NCBI GenBank assembly: GCA_001797845.1
Contig: MGQN01000034.1
Coordinates: 607-18,902 of the forward strand
Source of the DNA: Deltaproteobacteria bacterium RBG_16_44_11
GTDB taxonomy: Bacteria; Desulfobacterota; Syntrophia; Syntrophales; Smithellaceae
DNA: 18,296 nt
Reading direction: 5' to 3'
Shown here: one piece after another, positions 13,243-18,296 of the stretch
How positions within the stretch are numbered: position 1 is the stretch's first letter
How the letters are laid out: each line of letters starts with the position of its first letter
Made by a program: the position numbers and the translations under genes
The notes under the pieces: model-generated
What the model was told of the DNA's origin: nothing
Databases searched by the model: none
What the model saw: the letters and a program-made list of their open reading frames with translations, nothing else

Positions 13243-13529
13243 TGTTTGGTTCCTCCCTTATCGCCCAAAATTATCAGATTGCTTTTCTCTGGCGCCGCTG
13301 GTCCCTGCACTGGAGCATCTTCTTTTGGTTTCATATCTGCTGGCTCCCCACAATCTAAACAACGGAATCCAGTCTCACCAAAAATTACTCCGGCCTTTCC
13401 ATTCGGACTCACTATGGCAGATACTTCGTACAAGTGGATTGCCGGTACAAAACTTTCGCCTCCGCATTTACATTTTCTTTTATTCAGCGAACTCAACGGT
13501 ATTTTTAAATTAATCTGTTCCGTTTTCAT
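13239..13529 (-). CDS. Zinc-binding-like hypothetical protein
   Basis: A 96-residue protein with CxC at Cys20/Cys22 (KRKCKCGG) and CxxC at Cys57/Cys60 (FRCLDCGE), a probable zinc ribbon, with strands AIHLYEVSAIVSPNGKAGVI between the pairs. A proline/alanine-rich linker and NLIILGDKGGTKQ tail follow. The start at 13529 has a strong AAGGAGAGG (13534-13542). The frame is open to an upstream ATG at 13556, which would add MGEAKRRGN and overlap the previous gene; the internal start is better placed. This kind of 'CxCGG ... SP-GK ... C--CG' protein is seen in other phage head regions, with no known role. Confidence 0.62.
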   Translation of the reverse strand: MKTEQINLKIPLSSLNKRKCKCGGESFVPAIHLYEVSAIVSPNGKAGVIFGETGFRCLDCGEPADMKPKEDAPVQGPAAPEKSNLIILGDKGGTKQ

Positions 13530-13548
13530 ATTTCCTCTCCTTTTTGCC

Positions 13549-13731
13549 TCACCCATTAATCGGTCTCCCGGCTTCTTCTTTTTTAAACCTTGTCTCCAGT
13601 AATATTTTTGTGTCTTTTATCGCAACTGCCAATTGGCTGATGTACCAATAATGAGCGGGATTGCTTACTCGCTTTATTAAATACTTCAATAGGACAATTG
13701 CTATTTTTAAAACTATTTTATCTAATTTCAT
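13549..13731 (-). CDS. Small basic hypothetical protein (60 aa)
   Basis: A 60-residue protein with a hydrophobic and basic first half (LDKIVLKIAIVLLKYLIKRV) that could be an amphipathic membrane-associated helix, and a charged second half. The ATG overlaps the stop of the upstream coiled-coil gene (ATGA), so translation is probably coupled; no strong ribosome site of its own is seen. No family is recognised. Confidence 0.5.
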   Translation of the reverse strand: MKLDKIVLKIAIVLLKYLIKRVSNPAHYWYISQLAVAIKDTKILLETRFKKEEAGRPING

Positions 13732-13979
13732 AACTCACTCAATTCTTTTTGGAGTAAAGTGCGTTCAGCAACATATTCCTTTAAAACTTCGTCATAAATC
13801 CGTTCTTTTATTGACTCTGGTACTGTTGCGATATTCCGCACTCCGGACTGGGGATATTCTATGTATAGGTTCACTTTCGCAAGAGGCCGTTGTTCTGCTT
13901 CTATTTTTGAGATTATTAAATTCAGACTCGTAATTTGTCTTTCAATTTTATTTGCTTTTTCTAATGTTTCAGAATTCAT
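13728..13979 (-). CDS. Small coiled-coil hypothetical protein (83 aa)
   Basis: An 83-residue protein with two charged helices, ETLEKANKIERQITSLNLII and ESIKERIYDEVLKEYVAERT onward, separated by a short strand region NLYIEYPQSGVRNIATVP. The helices have a heptad-like spacing and could pair. The ATG overlaps the stop of the upstream 243-residue gene, and GAGGAGGAA lies 9 nt upstream. No enzyme motif or known family. Confidence 0.58.
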   Translation of the reverse strand: MNSETLEKANKIERQITSLNLIISKIEAEQRPLAKVNLYIEYPQSGVRNIATVPESIKERIYDEVLKEYVAERTLLQKELSEL

Positions 13980-14707
13980 TGAACCAATTCCTCCTCCTCA
14001 ATGTTAAAAGCGTTCTCTCTCGTTTGGTCTAGCCATTCACAACGCGACAATAACGAATGAACCAATCCTCCCGCTCCCAACACAGCCGGGTCTTTGTCTC
14101 TAAATTCCCGCAATCGATTCTTGAGAATTTCATTCTTGCCGAAATAGAACCTGGTATTCGACGGCATTATGCACGACCTCAGGCTCCGGACATAGTTGTC
14201 GAATCTTTTCGTGTCGTAAAAATCATCAGGCGGAATAATCAGGACTGCCGCTTTTTCTCCTCCCGCAGCTATCTGTTTTTCGTTGTACAATGCCAACGTA
14301 GTAACAAATCTCTCCGGATCACCGAACCATGCCTGCAAAAGATTGGGGTGCAGTCCATAACCATATTCTTCCCTTATTTTAAGGCAATTATTTAACAGCG
14401 TCGGAACGTCTTTGCTCTCCGTTTCGATCAATAATTGGAAGAGCGCGTTCTGTGGGTTTTCTTCTTTCTTTGACTTGACTATCCCCACAACTGCGGCATA
14501 TCCGGGCATCCCTTCATCTTTGTCTGAGACTTCCGATGGCCAGGCAAGACATCCGTAAAGGTCATAATAGAGTTGGCCTGTTTCGGTATTCTCATAATGA
14601 AACGGCCGCTCAACCATTGGTTTGCCGGTAACAATAGATTGATCAATTTTGGCCTGGTATAGTTCCCATGCAAAGGGATGAGTTATTTTTTTAATTTTGC
14701 AGGTCAT
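13976..14707 (-). CDS. Hypothetical phage protein (243 aa)
   Basis: A 243-residue soluble protein with no signal peptide, starting MTCKIKKITHPFAWELYQAK. Segments include GMPGYAAVVGIVKSK, LLIETESKDVPTLLNNCLKI, PNLLQAWFGDPERFVTTLAL, AAVLIIPPDDFYDTKRFDNY and SLLSRCEWLDQTRENAF. The pattern suggests an alpha/beta fold, but no nucleotide-binding or catalytic motif is clear. The start overlaps the stop of the upstream gene (ATGA) and follows AGGAA. Position after the large terminase suggests a DNA-packaging or early virion-assembly accessory role, which is inference. Confidence 0.65.
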   Translation of the reverse strand: MTCKIKKITHPFAWELYQAKIDQSIVTGKPMVERPFHYENTETGQLYYDLYGCLAWPSEVSDKDEGMPGYAAVVGIVKSKKEENPQNALFQLLIETESKDVPTLLNNCLKIREEYGYGLHPNLLQAWFGDPERFVTTLALYNEKQIAAGGEKAAVLIIPPDDFYDTKRFDNYVRSLRSCIMPSNTRFYFGKNEILKNRLREFRDKDPAVLGAGGLVHSLLSRCEWLDQTRENAFNIEEEELVQ

Positions 14708-15003
14708 ATATTCCTAATTAATAAATCGAGAAAGTTCTTTGCCGCTCTATTGGCTATTGTATGAATCTCCCCACTGCTTTTATACTTCTTTTTACAGTGG
14801 TAAAATTCATCTTTAAATGCCATAGCAACATTGGCTTGCCACGCATAATAAAGTTCTTTATCTTTTTTTATTTTCCTGAGAATGTTTTCCCTATCCAAAA
14901 TTTTGGCAAATTCTTTCGCTAGTTCAGGAATCATAGCAAGGTGTTTTGTTTCTTTGCTACACCACGCTTGAGCTGCTTTTTCTATTGATTTTCTTGTTGA
15001 CAT
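14704..15003 (-). CDS. Hypothetical phage protein with WQAN motif
   Basis: A 99-residue, mostly helical protein. It opens STRKSIEKAAQAWC, and has AWQANVAMAFKDEF at 54-67 and ANRAAKNFLDLL at the C-terminus. Similar small proteins, with a 'AAQAWC', a 'WQANIAMAF' and a C-terminal 'A--FL-LL' block, are common in phage genomes without an assigned function. The ribosome site AGGAGGGAG is strong. It lies directly after the large terminase gene (9 nt). Confidence 0.68.
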   Translation of the reverse strand: MSTRKSIEKAAQAWCSKETKHLAMIPELAKEFAKILDRENILRKIKKDKELYYAWQANVAMAFKDEFYHCKKKYKSSGEIHTIANRAAKNFLDLLIRNI

Positions 15004-15012
15004 CGCTCCCTC

Positions 15013-16647
15013 CTAATTATCTGATGGGTACGCCTCAAAATTACAATCAGCGAAGAAACCGCCTTGGCCAGCAAACGTCATAGCCAAACAATCCAGGTAA
15101 TTCGGTGATCGTTTTAATATTTCTTTCATATCGGCTTTCTTCATAACTTCGATTTTTCCGGAATCTGTGTCATAAGTTGGCGCTGATAATTCTTCAATCA
15201 ATTCCTCATTCGGCGGCAGCATGGCGCTCGGATCTGTTCTCAACCATTCGCGGACTGCCCACAATAGCTGATCCCTTAAAATGCGGAATTCTCCCATTTC
15301 TGTTTTTAATGTAGGTCGTTCAGCAACCTTGATCCCGGTAGCAACGCATTTTGATAGCTGCATTTGTGGAGCGACACCGACACCGACGCCCGTGGCATCA
15401 ACCATCGCGTGTCCGATCCCAGTGTGTGATTTATACCAATCGACTGCCCTTGAACCTGTTTCGATGGTATCAACGCCTCCCCAGGGTGTGAACTGCGTAA
15501 GATAGCCTCCATATCTGCCAACGGCAACGTTCAGATCGTCGCCCATTTCAGCGCAATCAAGGCCCATTATGCCGATAGACCCTGCGGGCGGAACATCGCC
15601 GTGCTCGAGAACATACATATCGTAACGCGCCCGCGCTCTGGAGATCCATTCAGTTGAAATTAATTGATTCGTGCCCTGAGCTGGGTATTGCCCTAACACC
15701 ATGTAGGAGAAAGCTGGATTGATTATTTTGCGTTTGCCTTTTAACAATGCCGGATAGGTACCGCCTCCAAGTCTTTGGGCTACGGCGCCAACTAAAAACT
15801 CTGGGACAACAAAAAGAACTTCCTTCTTTATTTTCTCATCTGGATTCAATGGGCGAGTCCATTCGTTGATTCTGCGGACTGTGGTTTCTCTGGTTACTGC
15901 TCCAGGAATGATATCTTTACCCGTGAGCACATTCGGGTGTCTTAACGCTGATAAATGAACAACGCTTACTGTATGGTCTCTTTGCATCCGGAAGACGGCA
16001 CCGGCAGCTTGCCGCGGATTCAGCATTATAAGCAATCGGACAAAACCTCCGGACATACAGGATTCAATGCCTTTGTAAACATCTTCGGGAATGGCATCGC
16101 CTTCATCCAACACAAAAAGTAAATGTCTTTGATGTTTCCCTGAAAACTTTGCCTCTCTTTCTTTCGCGGTACCTGAGCTCGGGATCGATACGCCGGTGAG
16201 AAAATCCTTTGGACCGCGCCGAATATCCAATGTCGTCACCGTATCCTCCAGAAACATTTCCGGCTTTTTAGCAATAATAGATCCAATTTCACCCCAGAGA
16301 AGGTTTTTAAGATTTCCAAAAGGAGGAGCCGCTGCGGTAAAAACCTCGCAATCCTCAAACGCTTTATAAAACCATACTGAAGCTCTAGCGGCTCCATGAG
16401 TTTTCCCGGTTGCATTACTGGAAACAGCCACGGTTACTTGATGGTCTCTTACAGATTCCATCATCTTCACAATGTCGAGGGTTAGGGTTTCTCCTAATTC
16501 TTTTTCGCAAAAACCAACTGGATCGTTTTCGTATTGCTGATATGTTTGCTTTGAAGTAAGAATTGTAACAGCTTCCGGCTGCAATCGAGAAGTGAATGCG
16601 GCAGCAAAATTTTGAAGAGATTTAACTGGTATTTGTGACGTCTGCAT
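15013..16647 (-). CDS. terL: Terminase large subunit (packaging ATPase and nuclease)
   Basis: A 544-residue protein that pumps phage DNA into the prohead through the portal and cuts the concatemer. The ATPase part has a Walker A-type SSNATGKT (76-83, Lys82), a Walker B LLFVLDEGD (176-184, Asp181 and Glu182) and a coupling-like LLIMLNPR (205-212). The C-terminal RNase H-like nuclease has the acidic residues Asp364 (GIMGLDCAEMGDD), Asp417 (AMVDATGVG) and Asp519 (NYLDCLAMTF). Length is normal for the family. The start at 16647 has only a modest ribosome site (AAAGGC) about 7 nt upstream; no better in-frame ATG is near. It lies downstream of the small terminase with two short genes between them. 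Confidence 0.95.
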   Translation of the reverse strand: MQTSQIPVKSLQNFAAAFTSRLQPEAVTILTSKQTYQQYENDPVGFCEKELGETLTLDIVKMMESVRDHQVTVAVSSNATGKTHGAARASVWFYKAFEDCEVFTAAAPPFGNLKNLLWGEIGSIIAKKPEMFLEDTVTTLDIRRGPKDFLTGVSIPSSGTAKEREAKFSGKHQRHLLFVLDEGDAIPEDVYKGIESCMSGGFVRLLIMLNPRQAAGAVFRMQRDHTVSVVHLSALRHPNVLTGKDIIPGAVTRETTVRRINEWTRPLNPDEKIKKEVLFVVPEFLVGAVAQRLGGGTYPALLKGKRKIINPAFSYMVLGQYPAQGTNQLISTEWISRARARYDMYVLEHGDVPPAGSIGIMGLDCAEMGDDLNVAVGRYGGYLTQFTPWGGVDTIETGSRAVDWYKSHTGIGHAMVDATGVGVGVAPQMQLSKCVATGIKVAERPTLKTEMGEFRILRDQLLWAVREWLRTDPSAMLPPNEELIEELSAPTYDTDSGKIEVMKKADMKEILKRSPNYLDCLAMTFAGQGGFFADCNFEAYPSDN

Positions 16648-16656
16648 TTTTTGCCT

Positions 16657-16848
16657 TTATTTTGGTTCTGTTTCTTTTACTTCTTCGAGGTTTTGACAAT
16701 TCAGGTCTATTGTCCCGCTACCCAAATGACCTTTTTCCGTTGGCCATACCGAATGAATCCCCCCGATAGCACCTTCAATAAAATGCCTATCAGTACACTT
16801 ATCCTTTTTAATACAATTTCCGCATCTCGTGTTTAGTGAATATGACAT
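16657..16848 (-). CDS. Small Cys/His-rich phage protein
   Basis: A 63-residue protein with Cys9, Cys12, Cys18, His22 and Cys51 (TRCGNCIKKDKCTDRHF), a likely zinc-binding fold. The stretch RHFIEGAIGGIHSVWPTEKG followed by HLGSGTIDLNCQNL looks like a conserved small phage protein. The ribosome site AAGGAGG is 9 nt from the ATG and is encoded inside the upstream gene, which this gene overlaps by 41 nt in another frame. It ends 9 nt before the large terminase. Confidence 0.68.
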   Translation of the reverse strand: MSYSLNTRCGNCIKKDKCTDRHFIEGAIGGIHSVWPTEKGHLGSGTIDLNCQNLEEVKETEPK

Positions 16849-16993
16849 TTTTAATTTCCTCCTTCTTTAATTTTATGGTTGTTTGCCTAGCCAAAAATCT
16901 TTTTTTAAAACGACACAAAGTAAAATATAAATCTTTCCAATCTTCCACAGACCACTGAAGGTTTTTGGGTATAGTAAAAGATTTTTCCGACAT
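16808..16993 (-). CDS. Small hypothetical protein (61 aa)
   Basis: A 61-residue basic protein, SEKSFTIPKNLQWSVEDWKD then LYFTLCRFKKRFLARQTTIK, ending with a lysine-rich helix. The ATG overlaps the stop of the small terminase (TAATG), so it is probably translated by coupling; GAAGGG lies upstream. The last 41 nt overlap the start of the next gene and contain that gene's ribosome site. No family is recognised. Confidence 0.5.
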   Translation of the reverse strand: MSEKSFTIPKNLQWSVEDWKDLYFTLCRFKKRFLARQTTIKLKKEEIKNVIFTKHEMRKLY

Positions 16994-17580
16994 TATTTAC
17001 CCTTCATCGCTATTAGTTTTTCTTTTACTGCTTTCGCATATTCGGGTGGTAATGCTGCCAAAATTAATTCAGCCGTTTCACTGTCAATACCGAATTTCGT
17101 TTCGCTCTTCTCGCGCCACTTGTCAGGTTGTCTATTTTTTAACCAAAAGATCATTGACGTAGGATCTGGAGCGTAATGTTTTATAATGTCTGTTTTAATA
17201 ACCACGCCGTACGCGATCTTTATATCGGTGTCTGGATGCTGATAGCCAAGAGCTCGTTCATATAACGCCTCTTCAACCCTGCTATCTGCCACGCCTTTTT
17301 CTCGTTTTACAGTGTGAAAAAACTCCGGATATTCTTTCTTCCAATTTTCTACTGTTCTCCTAGTAACATCAAGGGCTTGCGCAACCTCAGCGTCAGTAAA
17401 ACCGCGCTGGTACATTAAAGAAATAAGTTTTTTCTTTTGGATGTAATTATCAAACTTCGAGGGTCTTCCGGTTTCTTTCTTTTCATCGCTCTTTGTTTTT
17501 TGAGTTTTGATTGTCTTCCCGACCGGATGTTTCCCCTTTTTGATTTTTTTCTGGGGTTTCCGTTTCTTCGGTTTAGCCAT
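16993..17580 (-). CDS. terS: Terminase small subunit
   Basis: A 195-residue protein that recognises phage DNA to begin packaging. I use the ATG at 17580 because AAGGAG (17586-17591) is 5 nt upstream; a GTG at 17586 would overlap that site. The first 32 residues are strongly basic (KPKKRKPQKKIKKGK). Residues about 50-86 form a helix-turn-helix (ISLMYQRGFTDAEVAQALDV, then TRRTVENWKKEYPEF). The block ERALGYQHPDTDIKI and KHYAPDPTSMIFWLKNRQPD (135-154), followed by KWREK, is characteristic of one small-terminase group. It precedes the large terminase. The lysine-rich N-terminal extension may add non-specific DNA binding. Confidence 0.85.
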   Translation of the reverse strand: MAKPKKRKPQKKIKKGKHPVGKTIKTQKTKSDEKKETGRPSKFDNYIQKKKLISLMYQRGFTDAEVAQALDVTRRTVENWKKEYPEFFHTVKREKGVADSRVEEALYERALGYQHPDTDIKIAYGVVIKTDIIKHYAPDPTSMIFWLKNRQPDKWREKSETKFGIDSETAELILAALPPEYAKAVKEKLIAMKGK

Positions 17581-17582
17581 AT

Positions 17583-17747
17583 TCACTCCTTCATTAATTT
17601 TACCCTGGCATTGGCCGTTTTTATTGCAAGCGCCTCGTCTCCAGTATCCTTGAGGATGCCGTTCGCAATCTGCGCGGCTTTCTTGGCTTGCTTATCCGTT
17701 AAATCTCTATTGTGTTTTTTTCTAAATTCTTCGGCGCTCCAGGGCAT
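17583..17747 (-). CDS. Small MPW-type phage protein (54 aa)
   Basis: A 54-residue protein, MPWSAEEFRKKHNRDLTDKQ, then AKKAAQIANGILKDTGDEAL and AIKTANARVKLMKE. Small proteins with 'MPW----F-kkHN--L' and 'A-KAA-IAN-iL--G--E--AI-TAN' are frequent in phages and bacteria (DUF7218/ChaB-like in appearance), with no established function. The start at 17747 has GAGGTGA 5 nt upstream. Its end carries the AAGGAG that serves the small terminase, and its stop lies 2 nt before that ATG. Confidence 0.75.
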   Translation of the reverse strand: MPWSAEEFRKKHNRDLTDKQAKKAAQIANGILKDTGDEALAIKTANARVKLMKE

Positions 17748-17759
17748 AGTAATCACCTC

Positions 17760-18002
17760 TCATGTCTTCATAGTATTTCCGGTTTCAATTAAATCAACTC
17801 TTTTTTTATAGTGCCCCTTTGGTTTCCGTTCCCGGATCACTAAATTAACTCTTGGCTCCAGTCCTTGCCCGTCTGAATAATCATTTGCTGCGCGAGGCTT
17901 GCAATTCCGGCAGAGACTATCTTTCCGACAATTTCTGCCTTGATGCGGCCTGCCGCAGCACGGGCAAATACAATCCACTATTTCTGCGTTTCGTTTGGTC
18001 AC
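17760..18002 (-). CDS. Small Cys-rich, zinc-binding-like protein, GTG start
   Basis: An 80-residue basic protein with seven cysteines near the N-terminus: Cys11, 13, 15, 16, 25, 31 and 34 (DCICPCCGRP, NCRKDSLCRNC). These could hold one or two zinc ions. The C-terminal half is Arg/Lys-rich (NLVIRERKPKGHYKKR), which suits nucleic-acid binding. The start codon is GTG at 18002 and overlaps the stop of the upstream gene (GTGA); GGGAAAGAG lies just upstream. It lies two genes before the small terminase. It does not show the full HNH nuclease motif. Confidence 0.6.
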   Translation of the reverse strand: MTKRNAEIVDCICPCCGRPHQGRNCRKDSLCRNCKPRAANDYSDGQGLEPRVNLVIRERKPKGHYKKRVDLIETGNTMKT

Positions 18003-18259
18003 GTCTCTTTCCCAAAGATTGTTTTAATTTTTGACATCATGCTTTGTGGTGCTTTTTCTAACGGCACCTCTTTCTTCATCTCGGTAAATACTATTTTTAC
18101 TTTTTCCCGCGGTCGGGGTTTTTCCAGTTCTGTTTTAATTAGATTTCGTGCATGGTAGCGCCTTGCTCTTCGGTTCACGCCGGCACCCGGTTTTAAATAT
18201 TCATTAAGGTTCTTTGCCTGAACTTTTTCTTTGAGGCTTGGATTTATTATCGCGCACAT
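17999..18259 (-). CDS. Small basic hypothetical protein (86 aa)
   Basis: An 86-residue highly basic protein with no cysteine after Cys2. It contains LKEKVQAKNLNEYLKPGAGV, NRRARRYHARNLIKTELEKP and a Lys/Pro-rich linker, ending in SMMSKIKTIFGKET. The RRARR segment suggests nucleic-acid binding. The ATG at 18259 has AAGGAA 6 nt upstream. The 37 nt to its right at the window edge hold no identifiable gene part. No family recognised. Confidence 0.58.
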   Translation of the reverse strand: MCAIINPSLKEKVQAKNLNEYLKPGAGVNRRARRYHARNLIKTELEKPRPREKVKIVFTEMKKEVPLEKAPQSMMSKIKTIFGKET

Positions 18260-18296
18260 ATAGATTCCTTTTTAAGTGCATTTCTTGATATTATTT

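Noticed and set aside
12968..13513. A 181-codon open frame on the plus strand
   Set aside because: It lies antisense to three minus-strand genes with good ribosome sites and operon spacing, and its protein has the low-complexity look of a shadow frame.
13530..13556. Upstream start of the 13239-13529 gene, adding MGEAKRRGN
   Set aside because: The bases that would encode KRRG form a strong AAGGAGAGG for the ATG at 13529. MGEAKRR does begin some other proteins, so the longer form is not excluded.

Overview
The window is a block of late genes from a tailed double-stranded DNA bacteriophage or prophage (Caudoviricetes). Every credible gene is on the minus strand, so transcription runs from the right end of the window to the left. 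The genes are packed tightly, with many ATGA, GTGA, TAATG or TGATG overlaps and strong AAGGAG-type ribosome sites. I see no integrase, repressor, replication gene, tRNA, rRNA, insertion sequence or CRISPR array. The host cannot be named. Three proteins carry bacterial Sec-type signal peptides or signal anchors, and the lysis enzymes target peptidoglycan, so the host is a bacterium. Base composition is moderate to AT-rich throughout.

In transcription order: (1) 18259 to 15013 is the packaging module. Two small genes and a short MPW-type protein precede the small terminase, then two overlapping small genes, then the large terminase with ATPase and nuclease motifs. (2) 15003 to 10982 is an accessory stretch of ten mostly unassigned genes. 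It includes two zinc-ribbon-like proteins, a one-helix membrane protein, a DUF5662/HD-like protein and a free-standing GIY-YIG homing endonuclease just upstream of the portal. (3) 10979 to 5886 is the head module: portal, a papain-like cysteine peptidase-like protein in the slot where a prohead protease is usual, three small genes (one an FmdB-like zinc ribbon), a strong terminator at about 7844-7899, a scaffold-like protein and the major capsid protein. (4) 5793 to 4414 holds a signal-peptide-bearing right-handed beta-helix protein and a small beta-rich likely virion accessory protein, followed by a second terminator at 4354-4392.

(5) 4296 to 1534 is a lysis-type cassette followed by an anomaly. 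It holds a small membrane protein (possible holin), an M15 peptidase endolysin with an EF-hand-like calcium loop, an exported lysozyme/transglycosylase-like protein, a small exported cysteine-containing protein, and a full-length amidohydrolase with all metal-binding residues intact. (6) 1521 to 1 resumes virion assembly with a head-tail connector-like protein and the N-terminal 273 codons of a large structural protein that runs off the window.

The genes fit one programme: cut and package DNA (terminases), build the prohead (portal, scaffold, capsid), finish it (connector and the downstream structural protein), then lyse the cell. The most unusual items are the metal-dependent amidohydrolase inside the late operon, the calcium-loop endolysin, the exported beta-helix protein directly after the capsid gene, and the cysteine peptidase-like protein between portal and scaffold.
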